Assembly: GCF_000504285.1 (NCBI RefSeq)
Contig: NZ_KI632511.1
Location: 9,654,154-9,718,153, forward strand
Direction: 5' to 3'
From: Actinospica robiniae DSM 44927
Lineage (GTDB): Bacteria; Actinomycetota; Actinomycetes; Streptomycetales; Catenulisporaceae
DNA: 64,000 bases
Part shown: in pieces, positions 1-8,008 of the stretch
Numbering within the stretch: the stretch's first letter is position 1
Layout of the letters: each line of letters begins with the position of its first letter
Made by a program: the position numbers and the translations under genes
Notes under the pieces: model-generated
Seen by the model: only the letters and a program-made list of their open reading frames with translations
Database searches by the model: none
Told to the model about the DNA's origin: nothing

Positions 1-499
1 TGTTCCCGGGGTAGCCGTCCGGGTGCCACCCCTCCATGACGCAGTTCTCGATGATGATCTTCACGCCGCGCTCGCCCGCGTACTCCACCAGCGGCGGCAG
101 TTCCTTCTCGGCCAGCGTGACGTTCTCCTTCACCGACAGGCCGGGGTGGCGGCCGATGAAGGTGCCCACGGTCTCCACGCCCAGCAGCGCGGCCGCGTCC
201 ACGGCCCGCTTGACGTGCGCGGCGATCTCGGCGCGGCGCTGCTCGTCCGGGTGCAGGTTGTTCTCGTAGTAGGCCAGCGACGAGAGCGTCAGGCCGTGCC
301 GGTCGAACAGGCCGGTGATCTGCTCGGCCTCGGCGCCGCCGAAGTTCGCCACGTCGATGTGGCTGGCCTCGAAGTCACGGCTGCCGGTGGACGGCCACAC
401 GGCCACCTCGAGCGCTTCGTAGCCGCGGGCCGAGGCCCAGCCGGCGATGTCGGCGAGGGGCAGTTCGGGCAGGCAGGCGGTGAGGAATCCCAGCTTCAA
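1..499 (-). CDS. Sugar phosphate isomerase/epimerase-like TIM-barrel protein (3' end outside window)
   Basis: The reverse strand reads KLGFLTACLPELPLADIAGW, then motifs typical of the xylose-isomerase-like TIM-barrel family (IolE/IolH/YcjR type): EALEVAVWP, a metal-ligand-type IIENCVMEGWHP and an HPDEQRRAEI helix. 166 codons are present; the C-terminal part lies outside the window. The likely start is a TTG at 499, one base after the TGA of the upstream Gfo/Idh gene (TGAGTTG), so the two are probably translationally coupled. Family members isomerise or epimerise keto-sugars or inositol derivatives and often sit with Gfo/Idh dehydrogenases, as here. The substrate cannot be told. Confidence 0.82.
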   Translation of the reverse strand, partial: MKLGFLTACLPELPLADIAGWASARGYEALEVAVWPSTGSRDFEASHIDVANFGGAEAEQITGLFDRHGLTLSSLAYYENNLHPDEQRRAEIAAHVKRAVDAAALLGVETVGTFIGRHPGLSVKENVTLAEKELPPLVEYAGERGVKIIIENCVMEGWHPDGYPGN

Positions 500-500
500 C

Positions 501-1607
501 TCAGTGCACTTCCATCCAGGTCCGGGTGGCGGCGGAGCGCAGCACGGCCTCGGTGATCCGGGCGGTGCGTGCGGCGTCGGCGAAGGTCGGGTAGAGCGGC
601 TCGGCGGGAGCGCCGGCACCGGAGCGGCGGACCGCGTCGTAGACGTCCGCGACGAAGGTGGCGAAGCAGTCGCGGTAGCCGAGCGGGTGCCCGGCCGGCA
701 CCGGGCTCAGCCGCGCGGCCTCGGGGCTGAGCGCGGCGGGGTCGCGCACCAGCGTCTCGGTGCGCGCGCGGCCGCCGAGGGTGAGCGTCTCCGGGTTCTC
801 CTGGTCGAAGCTGACGCTGTGCTCGGCGCCGTCGATCTCGAACCACAGCCGGTTCTTCCGGCCCGGCGAGACCTGCGAGATCACCGCGCTGCCGGCCGCG
901 CCGCGGTCGGTGCGCAGCAGCATCTGCACGGAGTCCTCGGTGGCCACCGCGTGCGCGCCGGAGCCGGGGGCGGCGCGCTCGGGCACCATCGTCTGCACGC
1001 TCGCGGCCAGCTCCACGATCTTGTGCCCGGTCACCCACTCGACCAGGTCGCACCAGTGCGAGCCGATGTCGGCGAAGGCGCGCGAGGCGCCGCCGGCCAC
1101 CGGGTCCACCCGCCAGTTGTCGTCGGTGGGCTGGGAGAGCCAGTCCTGCAGGTAGTGGCCGTGGATCAGCCGCACCGCGCCGATCGAGCCGGACCGCACC
1201 CGATGGCGCGCCTCGGCCGCCATCGCGTGGTAGCGGTAGACGAACGGAACGGCCGTGACCAGGCCGGATTCCTCGGCCAGGGCGGCGAGTTCGGCCGCGT
1301 CGGCGGCGTCGGTGGACAGCGGCTTCTCGCAGACCACGTGCTTGCCCGCGGCCAGCGCGAGCCGGGTGAGCGGGCCGTGCGAGGCGTTCGGCGTGCAGAT
1401 GTGCACGACGTCGACGTCCTCGGCCGTCACCAGTTCCTCGGCCGAGGCGAAGGAACGTGGCACGCCCAGCCGCTCGGCCGCGGCCTTCGCGCTTTCCGGG
1501 GTCGACGCGGCCACGCCCGTGATCTGGGCGCCCGCCCGACGCGCGGCGTCGGCGTGCACCGCTCCGATCATGCCGGTGCCCGCGATGGCGATCCGTACCG
1601 GGTGCAT
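501..1607 (-). CDS. Gfo/Idh/MocA family NAD(P)-dependent oxidoreductase
   Basis: 368 aa. It begins with a Rossmann fold (IAIAGTGMIGAVHADAA, residues ~5-21), has the family EKPLS signature near residue 95 (VVCEKPLS), and a C-terminal substrate domain with the DIGSHWCDLVEW helix that carries the usual catalytic-face histidine. Length fits the family. Start: ATG at 1607 behind a strong AAAGGAGGG site. It is the first gene of a two-gene operon with the downstream isomerase (1-bp spacing) and is divergent from the ROK regulator at 1719. Family enzymes oxidise sugars, inositols or amino sugars; the pairing suggests catabolism of one such compound. The specific substrate is not inferable. Confidence 0.9.
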   Translation of the reverse strand: MHPVRIAIAGTGMIGAVHADAARRAGAQITGVAASTPESAKAAAERLGVPRSFASAEELVTAEDVDVVHICTPNASHGPLTRLALAAGKHVVCEKPLSTDAADAAELAALAEESGLVTAVPFVYRYHAMAAEARHRVRSGSIGAVRLIHGHYLQDWLSQPTDDNWRVDPVAGGASRAFADIGSHWCDLVEWVTGHKIVELAASVQTMVPERAAPGSGAHAVATEDSVQMLLRTDRGAAGSAVISQVSPGRKNRLWFEIDGAEHSVSFDQENPETLTLGGRARTETLVRDPAALSPEAARLSPVPAGHPLGYRDCFATFVADVYDAVRRSGAGAPAEPLYPTFADAARTARITEAVLRSAATRTWMEVH

Positions 1608-1718
1608 ACATCCCTCCTTTACGTGCTTCGCGTTGAAGGTAATGCGGCCCCTTTACGTCTGACAAGAGGCATGATTAGGCTAACTTCTGTCATAAATCCT
1701 CGACCCGGGAGGGGTCCC
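1608..1718. promoter_or_regulatory. Divergent promoter region between Gfo/Idh operon and ROK regulator
   Basis: This 111-bp region must hold both promoters. A TGACA (1660-1664) and a TGTCA (1688-1692) form a short inverted repeat centred near 1676 and could be the operator of the adjacent ROK protein; ROK repressors commonly bind palindromes near their own gene. This is inference from one short repeat. Confidence 0.35.
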
Positions 1719-2897
1719 TTGCCGACCTCAGCGGCCGCGCGCCGGCTCGCCTCGCTCAGCGAACTCGCCTGTCTCGTCGCCGACGGCGCGGCCACCACCC
1801 GCAGCACCCTGATGAACGCCACCGGCCTGTCCCGGGCGGCGATCGCGCAACGGGTGGACCTGCTGATCGAGCGGGGCGTGCTGGTGGAATCCGGCCCGGC
1901 CGCGGTCGAACGCGGCCGCCCGCCGTTCACCCTGGACCTGGCCTCGGATCAGGTGCTGGCGGCCGGAGTCGACCTCGGCGCCACCCACGGACGCCTCGCG
2001 CTGACCACCCTGGGCGGCCGGGTGCTGGCCGAGAGCGCCCGGGAACTCGACATCAACGCCGGCCCGGACCGCATCCTGGCACTGGTGCGCGAGGACCTCG
2101 CCCGGCTGTGCGCGGAGGCCGGCCGCCCCACCGACTCCCTGCGGGCCATCGGCATCGGCGTGCCCGGGCCGGTCGAGGCGGTCACCGGGACGGTGGTGCG
2201 CCCGCCGATCATGCAGGGCTGGGACGGCAGCCGGATCCCGGCCTTCTTCGAGGACGGATTCACCGCCACGGTCCTGGTGGACAACGACGTGAACATGATG
2301 GCGTTCGGCGAGTACGTGCACCGGCGCGAATCAGAGCACTTGCTCTACATCAAGGTGGGAACCGGCATCGGCTGCGGGATAGTCTCCGGCGGCGTGCCGC
2401 ACCGCGGGGCGTCCGGCGCGGCCGGGGACATCGGGCACATCCGGCTGCCCGGGCACGACGAAGTGCCCTGCCACTGCGGCAACACCGGCTGCGTGGAGGC
2501 GGTCGCCTCCGGCTCCGCGCTGGCCGCCGCGCTGCGGGCGGAGGGCCTCGACGCCCATGGCGCCGGCGACGTGGTGCGCCTGGTCTCCGAGGGCCACCCG
2601 GTGGCCCGGCGCCAGGTCCGGCTGGCCGGGCAGCGGATCGGCGAGGTGCTGGCCTCGCTGGTCTCCTTCCACAACCCGGACACCATCGTCATCGGCGGGG
2701 TCCTCGCCCAGCTGCACGAGGACCTGCTCGCCGACATCAGGGGCGTGATCTATCGCAGGGCTCTGCCGTTGGCCACGCGCAGCCTGCGGATCGAGACCTC
2801 GGTGCTCGGCGAGCACGCGGGCGTGGTCGGCTCGGCCCGGCTGGCCGCGCGCCACCTGCTCTCGCCCGCCGGCATCGGAGACTTCATCGATCGCTGA
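1719..2897 (+). CDS. ROK family transcriptional regulator
   Basis: 392 aa. The N-terminal winged helix-turn-helix (about residues 10-65, STLMNATGLSRAAIAQRVDLL) is followed by a sugar-kinase-like ROK domain: GVDLGATHGRLAL phosphate-binding loop, NDVNMMAFGEY, TGIGCGIVSGG, and the zinc site CHCGNTGCVEAVASG. Open reading continues far upstream, but the TTG at 1719 lies just behind GGGAGGGG and gives the normal ROK length. Transcribed away from the Gfo/Idh-isomerase operon, it is the obvious candidate regulator, with a sugar (phosphate) as effector. Its 3' end overlaps the convergent DUF89 gene by 14 bp. Confidence 0.9.
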   Translation: MPTSAAARRLASLSELACLVADGAATTRSTLMNATGLSRAAIAQRVDLLIERGVLVESGPAAVERGRPPFTLDLASDQVLAAGVDLGATHGRLALTTLGGRVLAESARELDINAGPDRILALVREDLARLCAEAGRPTDSLRAIGIGVPGPVEAVTGTVVRPPIMQGWDGSRIPAFFEDGFTATVLVDNDVNMMAFGEYVHRRESEHLLYIKVGTGIGCGIVSGGVPHRGASGAAGDIGHIRLPGHDEVPCHCGNTGCVEAVASGSALAAALRAEGLDAHGAGDVVRLVSEGHPVARRQVRLAGQRIGEVLASLVSFHNPDTIVIGGVLAQLHEDLLADIRGVIYRRALPLATRSLRIETSVLGEHAGVVGSARLAARHLLSPAGIGDFIDR

Positions 2898-4056
2898 TAC
2901 CGGCGCCGCTGAACTGGATCACCGCGTGGCGCCCGCCGAATCGCCATCCGGGCTCGGCCTCGTCCAGTGTGCGCACCGTCGCGGGGTCCATCCCCACCGA
3001 CACGTCGGACTTGTACGTGCGCAGCGCGGCCACCGGGCCCGGCAGGTAGGAGGTCAGGGCACTGAAAGGCGTGTCCTCCGGCCAGAGCCGGTCGCCGACC
3101 AGGCGGCGGTAGTTCAGGTCGCCCTTGAAGATCGTCAGCCGGGCGGTGGCCACGGCGTCGAGCAGATCCTTGGGCAGCTCGTCGAAACCGAAGGGGGCGC
3201 AGAAGAACTCGGGTGCCAGGACCGTGAGTCGCCCACGCGCGCAGACGGACCGCAGCCGCGAGGCGGCGTCCGCTGCCGGGCCGGGCACGGTGCCGAGGAG
3301 CTGGAGCGCGTCCGCGAAGTCCTGGGCCGTGGCGTCGGAGACGTAGTAAGGACGAGGCTTGAGATACAGCGTCACCTCCGTGGCCCGGCCGGTGGTGAGC
3401 AGATGGTCGATGAGCAAGAGGTCGTACACGAGTTCCTCGGCCGCGTTGTCGGCGACGAGGTTGACCCGGCCCGCCTGCGCGTCGAGATGGGCGAAGAGCG
3501 CCGCGCCGTCGTCGGCGAGCACTTCCGGCACCACCGGTGCCCCGGCCACCAGCTGGAAACCGAGGTCGGCCCGGTTGCCCCACAGGCTCGCGTGCAAGGC
3601 GGCGGTGTCCCGCTCGGCCGGCGCCAGCGCCGCCGTGGAGCCGAGCCCGGCGAGCTCTTCGGCGAGCCCGGCGCCGGCCAGGCTCGCCGACTTCATCGGC
3701 CCGAACGGGTCGACGCCGCGCCAGGTCCCGGCGAAGTAGCCCGTTGCCGACAGAAGCCTGCGATGGAAGTAGCTCTCCGCCCACAGGAACGGCGCCTCGG
3801 TCCACTTGAGCCCCTGACCGAAGTACGGCGCGCCCCAGCTGTCCCACTGCGCCCGGTCCCCGGCGTCGTCCTCCGGCAGCGGGCCGAGCGTGCTGTACAG
3901 CGTCTCGTCCAGGAACGCGTCGAGCGCGGCCAACCGGTCGGGCCCGTACGGCAGCGCGGCCTTCACCTGGGCGATGACCTTCGGGTGCCGGACGTGGAAG
4001 ACGGAGTGCGGGAACGCGGCGGAGTCGGCCGCGGTGATCACGGGCGGAGTGGTCAT
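2884..4056 (-). CDS. DUF89/ARMT1-like damage-control phosphatase or methyltransferase family protein
   Basis: 390 aa. Recognised by the DUF89 motif set: LWGNRADLGF, the metal-binding LVADNAAEELVYDLLLIDHLL, and FKGDLNYRRLVGD near the C-terminus with a later TYKSDV. Family members are metal-dependent phosphatases that remove damaged sugar phosphates; the eukaryotic ARMT1 subgroup has also been described as a carboxyl methyltransferase. Length and N-terminal helical region match the ARMT1-like subgroup. It is cytoplasmic, with no signal peptide. It converges on the ROK gene with a 14-bp overlap of the two 3' ends, so no terminator can lie between them. The substrate is unknown. Confidence 0.85.
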   Translation of the reverse strand: MTTPPVITAADSAAFPHSVFHVRHPKVIAQVKAALPYGPDRLAALDAFLDETLYSTLGPLPEDDAGDRAQWDSWGAPYFGQGLKWTEAPFLWAESYFHRRLLSATGYFAGTWRGVDPFGPMKSASLAGAGLAEELAGLGSTAALAPAERDTAALHASLWGNRADLGFQLVAGAPVVPEVLADDGAALFAHLDAQAGRVNLVADNAAEELVYDLLLIDHLLTTGRATEVTLYLKPRPYYVSDATAQDFADALQLLGTVPGPAADAASRLRSVCARGRLTVLAPEFFCAPFGFDELPKDLLDAVATARLTIFKGDLNYRRLVGDRLWPEDTPFSALTSYLPGPVAALRTYKSDVSVGMDPATVRTLDEAEPGWRFGGRHAVIQFSGAGISDR

Positions 4057-4093
4057 GCCCTCGACCGTACCCCGTCGCCTGGCGCTATCCGCG

Positions 4094-4969
4094 TCAGAGC
4101 CCTCCGGCGCGCTGCGCGTTCGCCACGATCGTGTCGACGTAGGTGTCCCACAGCTCCTCGGGCAGGTCGTGGCCCATGCCGGGCAGGAGCAGCAGCCGCG
4201 CGTCCGGGATCGCCGCTGCGGTGGCGCGGCCGCCGCTGACGTCGATGAGCGGGTCGGCCTCGCCGTGGATCACCTGCGCCGGCACCGCGAGGGCGCGCAG
4301 CCGCTCGGTCCGGTCGGGGGAGCACAGGATCGCGGCGAGCTGGCGCGCCGAGCCCGCCGGCCGGTTGGCCCGGTCGTACGCGGCGGCCGTCGTCTCGCGC
4401 AGCTGATCGTCCGTGTGCGGATACGCCGGGGACTCGAGCACCCGCCAGGTGCGCAGCCCGCGCTCGATCGCGCTCTCGCGGTCGGCCCCGGGCGGGGCGG
4501 TCAGCGCGGCGAGGGCCGCCGGGGTGGGCTGGCCGACCTCGTGCGCGCCGGTCGTCGACATGATCGAGCACAGCGACAGCACCGCCTCGGGGTGGCGGAT
4601 CGCCAGTTCCTGCACGATCATGCCGCCCATCGACACGCCGACCACGTGCGCGGCCCGGATCCCGAGCGCGGCGAGCAGGCCGGCCGCGTCCTCGGCCATG
4701 TCCTCGAGCAGGTAGGGCGCGGCGCCGGGGTCGGTGAACAGCGCGGCGAGGTCCGGCAAACCGGCTTCGTCGAAGCCGGTCGAGAGGCCGATGTCCCGGT
4801 TGTCGTAGCGGATCACGTGGAAGCCGCGGTCGGCCAGCCGCCGGCACAGCTCCGGGTCCCAGCCCAGCAGCTGCATCCCGAGGCCCATCACCAGCAGCAG
4901 GGTGGGTGCGGCCGGGTCGCCGAAGGTCTCGTATTCGAGCTCGATCCCGTTGGCCTTGCAGCGTGGCAT
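4094..4969 (-). CDS. Alpha/beta hydrolase
   Basis: 291 aa, starting MPRCKANGIELEYETFGDP. It shows the canonical order: LLLVMGLGMQ oxyanion strand, RYDNRDIGLS, nucleophile elbow GVSMGGM, acid-region PAQVIHGEADPLIDV and catalytic histidine in LPGMGHDLPEE. This is the TAP/aclacinomycin-methylesterase-like branch of the hydrolase superfamily. The ATG at 4969 gives the normal family length; a longer in-frame extension upstream is chance reading frame. It is divergent from the GNAT gene at 5111 with a 141-bp gap. Substrate unknown. Confidence 0.88.
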   Translation of the reverse strand: MPRCKANGIELEYETFGDPAAPTLLLVMGLGMQLLGWDPELCRRLADRGFHVIRYDNRDIGLSTGFDEAGLPDLAALFTDPGAAPYLLEDMAEDAAGLLAALGIRAAHVVGVSMGGMIVQELAIRHPEAVLSLCSIMSTTGAHEVGQPTPAALAALTAPPGADRESAIERGLRTWRVLESPAYPHTDDQLRETTAAAYDRANRPAGSARQLAAILCSPDRTERLRALAVPAQVIHGEADPLIDVSGGRATAAAIPDARLLLLPGMGHDLPEELWDTYVDTIVANAQRAGGL

Positions 4970-5110
4970 AGGTGTGCTCCCGGTTCTCACTCCCGGCCCG
5001 CCGCCGGGCTGCGACGGACGCAGAGCACGGAGGATACCCCCCGCCGGGCCGGGTGGCGAGGGTGGCGGGCACGGTCGGGTACGCACGCGGCCGTCTGCGA
5101 GGATGTCCCC

Positions 5111-5698
5111 ATGCCCTCGCTCGTCACCCCGGTCATCCCCGCGGGCCGGCTCGCCCGCACCGCGCAGCCCGAGCTTCCCGTCGACGCCGATCTCCGGCTG
5201 CGGCCGTGGGCGCCCGGCGACGCCGCCGCGGTGGTGGCCGCGTACGCCGACCCGGACATCGAACGCTGGCACGCGCGCCGGGTGAAGGACGAGGCCGAGG
5301 CCGCGGGCCTGATCGACTTCTGGCGCGGCACCTGGGTCGAGGAGTCCGGCGCCAGCTGGGCGATCTCCCCGGTCGAGGGCGGCGGCGTGTTCGGCCGGAT
5401 CGCGCTGCGCGAGATATCCCTGCACGAGGGCCGGGCCGAGGTCGCGTACTGGACCGTGCCGTCCGCCCGGGGCCGGCGCGTCGCCTCCCGCGCGCTGGAC
5501 GCCGTGGTCGCCTGGGCCTTCGACGAGATCGGCTTCCACCGGCTGCGGCTGCTGCACTCGATGTCGAACGAGGCCTCCTGCCGCGTGGCCGTGGCCTCCG
5601 GCTTCGAGGCCGAGGGCGTCGAACGCAGCGCGGTGCTGCACCAGGACGGCTGGCACGACATGCACCTCCACGCCAAAATCAATACACGCATACCGTAA
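5111..5698 (+). CDS. GNAT family N-acetyltransferase (RimJ/RimL-like)
   Basis: 195 aa. It contains LRLRPWAPGDAAAVVAAYAD at the N-terminus, WAISPVEGGGVFGRIALREI, EVAYWTVPSARGRRVASRALDAVVAWAF (the acetyl-CoA pyrophosphate loop; the usual Q/R-G-x-G is partly changed to ARGRRV) and FHRLRLLHSMSNEASCRVAVASGFEAEG, a typical RimJ/RimL C-terminal half. ATG at 5111 is chosen because homology starts soon after. It ends 19 bp before fold-back element A. Such enzymes acetylate protein N-termini or small amines; the target is unknown. Confidence 0.87.
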   Translation: MPSLVTPVIPAGRLARTAQPELPVDADLRLRPWAPGDAAAVVAAYADPDIERWHARRVKDEAEAAGLIDFWRGTWVEESGASWAISPVEGGGVFGRIALREISLHEGRAEVAYWTVPSARGRRVASRALDAVVAWAFDEIGFHRLRLLHSMSNEASCRVAVASGFEAEGVERSAVLHQDGWHDMHLHAKINTRIP

Positions 5699-5717
5699 CC
5701 GGCCCGCGCGGCCTACT

Positions 5718-6130
5718 GCGGGATGACGATCGGCTGGGTGTTGGTGGGGTGTAGTGGCTTGTCGGCGGTTTGCTGGGGTTTTTCGCCTCCGGCGGGGGCC
5801 CTTCTCTCGGAGAGAGATGCCGGAGTCTATGGGGTGGTGTGGTTAGTGGGGCGGGCTGTGGTTGGGGGTGGTCGGGTGTCGGGTGTGTGCTCTCTCCTCG
5901 GTCGGTCCCCGGAGGCAATCAGGAACCTGCCGGGAGGTCAAGCGGCGGAGGTTTCCGTTGATGGTGAATCATGCATCGCGCCGCTTGACCTCCCGGCAGA
6001 ACCCTGATCGGGCTTCGCCTGCCCGACCGAGGAGAGAGCCCACCCCCTGGGGGAGTGGTGCGAGCTGCGCTCAGGCCGGGTCCCGTGCTGTGGCCCGGTC
6101 GCGCTTGATGCACGATCGTGCATCGCCGTT
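5718..6130 (+). repeat. Left inverted arm of element A (shortened)
   Basis: Complementary to 6660-7166. The block 5907-5952 (starting TCCCCGGAGGCAATCAGG) is an exact reverse complement of 6847-6892. Relative to the other three arms of the two copies, it lacks roughly 85-90 bp after about 5755, the stretch that elsewhere contains CGCTTCGCGTCGCCC and CCACCCGTTGCG. Confidence 0.75.
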
Positions 6131-6259
6131 CTGGGCTGCGCTTGTCTTCTCTACCCCTTTCAACGTCGGGGAGCGCGCCCGAGTTCCCCGGAAATATCCT
6201 GGATTTTCTTTAACCGGCAAAGGCCGGATATACGGCTTTTGTCGGTGGTTGTGTCTAGC

Positions 6260-6436
6260 ATGGAAATGTACGGGGGATCGGGACTTGCGACGGGAGGGGT
6301 GGTGGACGCGGTGGCTGGGCAGGTGGCGGCGGGGGTATGGCCGAAAACGGTGCAGGAATTGTCCTCGGCGTGCGACCGAGCCACGCGATCCTGCGCGTTG
6401 CGTGAGCTCCGGAACGAACGGACGAGGGTGATGGAG
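6260..6436 (+). pseudogene. DUF222/HNH-endonuclease-like N-terminal fragment in element A
   Basis: From ATG 6260 (or 6266) the frame reads MEMYGGSG, then DAVAGQVAAGVWPKT and ELSSACDRATRSCALREL. That pattern (Ala-rich helix, VWP, then an ELxxACDRA helix) resembles the N-terminus of actinobacterial DUF222 proteins, which normally continue for 350 or more residues to an HNH nuclease; here the similarity stops near 6436. A TTGTCGGTGG block at 6239 followed by TAGCAT at 6256 precedes it, as I recall for DUF222 genes. No SD is visible. Assignment is by eye and weak. Confidence 0.4.
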
Positions 6437-6559
6437 AATCCTTCCGCATCGTGCACGGCCGGCTTGCGGGATTCTGCTGCGAGGTCTGGGATCGGGGTCG
6501 ATCGCGCCGAGGCCGTGCAGGATCTGACATCAAGTGCGACCCGGGCACTGACCCTTCGG

Positions 6560-6692
6560 GCGGATCGAGGATCGGGATGGCCGGGTGAAGGTGATGCAGA
6601 ATCCTTCCGCATCGACCGCGACACGGGACTCGACCGTGCGGATCGCGAGTCGGGATGGCCGGATTGCGGCGATGCAGGATTCTTCCGGATCG
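6560..6692 (+). repeat. 78-bp direct repeats in the core of element A
   Basis: Two copies start at 6560 and 6638 (GCGGATCG, then TCGGGATGGCCGG) and both end in a GATGCAG(A/G)AT(C/T)CTTCCG(C/G)ATCG block. A third copy of that block lies at 6430-6451. The 78-bp period equals 26 codons, so the plus-strand frame would repeat ADRxSGWPxxGDAxxFRI. The same arrangement occurs in copy B. Confidence 0.7.
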
Positions 6693-7166
6693 AGCGCGGC
6701 CGGGCCGCGGTCCGGGACTGGGCCCGAGTGCAGCTCGCACCACTCCCTCAGGGGGTGGGTTCTCTCCTCGGTCGGGCAGGCGAAGCCCGGTCAGGGTTCT
6801 GTCGGGAGGTCAAGCGGCGCGATGCAAGATCGAGCATGAGCGGAAGCCTCCGCCGCTTGACCTCCCGGCAGGTTCCTGATTGCCTCCGGGGACCGGCCGA
6901 GGAGAGAGCACACCCCCGCAACCTCACCATCCCGAACCCCAGCCCGCCCCGCCGGCGCCAGCACCCACGCGAACCCGGCACTCTCTCCGAGGGAAGGGCC
7001 CGCGCCGGAGGCGAGATCTTGAAACCGCAGGCCGCCCCGCCAACGCAACGGGTGGGCGGGTGGTCAGACGAACCGGGCGACGCGAAGCGGCCGCCCAAAC
7101 CCCGACGACCACCCCGACCCGACAAGACACCACATCCCACCAACACCCAGCCGATCATCAATTCGC
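6660..7166 (-). repeat. Right inverted arm of element A (full length)
   Basis: Reverse complement of the left arm. It keeps the segment missing on the left (about 7005-7100) and ends with the 20-bp terminal motif and CAATTCGC at 7166. The inner part (6745-6915) can fold on itself: TCTCTCCTCGGTCGG near 6760 pairs with the CCGGCCGAGGAGAGA block ending near 6908. Confidence 0.75.
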
Positions 7167-7221
7167 GTTAGACTCTGCGCCGAATCAGTGCTCTTGTCCC
7201 GCAATGGAGCGGAGGCGGACG

Positions 7222-7971
7222 GTGCGGATCGTCGTGCTGGTCAAGCATGTCCCCGGGGACGGGCTGAACGCGGCGGACGGCTGCGCCGTCGAGCAGGCGG
7301 TGCGGATCGCCCGGCTGCGTATCGACGTCCGGATCACGGTCCTGACGATGGGCCCGCCGCAGGCCTCGCGCTCCCTGTCGGCCGCGCTGGCGCTTGGCGC
7401 CGATGACGCCGTCCAAGTGTGTGACGAGGCGTTGCACGGCAGCGACGCGCTCGCCACGTCCCTCGTGCTCGCCGCAGCTGCGCGCCGGATCGGGTTCGAC
7501 CTGCTGCTGTGTGGCGCCCTCTCGTCCGGCTCGGGCACTGCCGTCATCCCGCTGATGCTTGCCGAACGGCTTGGTGTGCCAGCGGTCTGTGGGGCAGACG
7601 CGTTGCGTGCCAGGGAGAATTCGATCATCGCGTTCTGCCGCGGTGAATCAGTGGACGAGCTCGAGGAGTTGGCCTGCGAGCTGCCCGCACTGGCCGCGAT
7701 CACCGACCGCGGCATCCCGCCGCGCACACCTTCCTTCCCGGCTATCGCCGAGGCTCGAGGCAAGCTGCTCCGACGCTGGTCGCTGGCCGATCTCGGCATC
7801 GAGCCGGCACGCGTCGGACTACCCGGCGCCGTCTGCCGCGTCCGCGACGTCCAGGACCGGCGCTCGCGCGGCTGCGTGATCGACGGCGTGGAGGATCCCG
7901 AAGCCGCTGCCCGGGAATTGGCCGACTTCCTCGAAGCCGAACACTGCCTGGTCGAACATCGCTTCGCATGA
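7222..7971 (+). CDS. etfB: Electron transfer flavoprotein subunit beta (EtfB/FixA-like)
   Basis: 249 aa. MRIVVLVKHVPGDG is the classical EtfB N-terminus; ALALGADDAVQVCDEAL, LLLCGALSSGSGTAVIPLMLAERLGVP and LPALAAITDRGIPPRTPSFPAIAEAR complete the family pattern. The GTG at 7222 is chosen because GGAGG lies 6 nt upstream; an ATG at 7204 is possible. Together with EtfA it forms an FAD-containing heterodimer that carries electrons from acyl-CoA or other dehydrogenases. The gene begins 55 bp after fold-back element A, which therefore sits in the promoter region of this operon. Confidence 0.92.
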   Translation: MRIVVLVKHVPGDGLNAADGCAVEQAVRIARLRIDVRITVLTMGPPQASRSLSAALALGADDAVQVCDEALHGSDALATSLVLAAAARRIGFDLLLCGALSSGSGTAVIPLMLAERLGVPAVCGADALRARENSIIAFCRGESVDELEELACELPALAAITDRGIPPRTPSFPAIAEARGKLLRRWSLADLGIEPARVGLPGAVCRVRDVQDRRSRGCVIDGVEDPEAAARELADFLEAEHCLVEHRFA

Positions 7972-8008
7972 GCGAATGTTGGTCGAAAGTCTCGTTTGAA
8001 CGAGGCCG

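Larger units (their letters stand above)
5718..7166 (+). mobile_element. Fold-back element copy A (long inverted arms, no transposase)
   Basis: A 1.45-kb unit ending in inverted repeats whose best-conserved stretch is GATGATCGGCTGGGTGTTGG (left copy at 5721 has one mismatch; right copy ends at 7166). Each arm runs about 0.4-0.5 kb inward and itself contains an internal hairpin (5886-6050 and 6745-6915). The core (about 6130-6660) holds an AT-richer leader, a DUF222-like start and 78-bp direct repeats. A second copy lies at 55191-56711 in the same orientation. No transposase, integrase or reverse transcriptase motif is present and no target duplication is seen. It starts 19 bp after the GNAT stop and ends 55 bp before etfB. 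Confidence 0.8.

Noticed and set aside
447-1718. Long N-terminal extension of the ROK gene
   Set aside because: It is antisense to the Gfo/Idh gene; TTG 1719 with GGGAGGGG gives the normal ROK length.
5718-7166. Element A as an IS, group II intron or retron
   Set aside because: No transposase, maturase or reverse transcriptase motif in any frame, no target duplication; the open frames are composition effects except the weak DUF222-like start.
6239-7171. 310-residue protein spanning core and right arm of element A
   Set aside because: The right arm is inverted-repeat DNA and the frame ends differently in copy B; only the first ~59 residues look protein-like.
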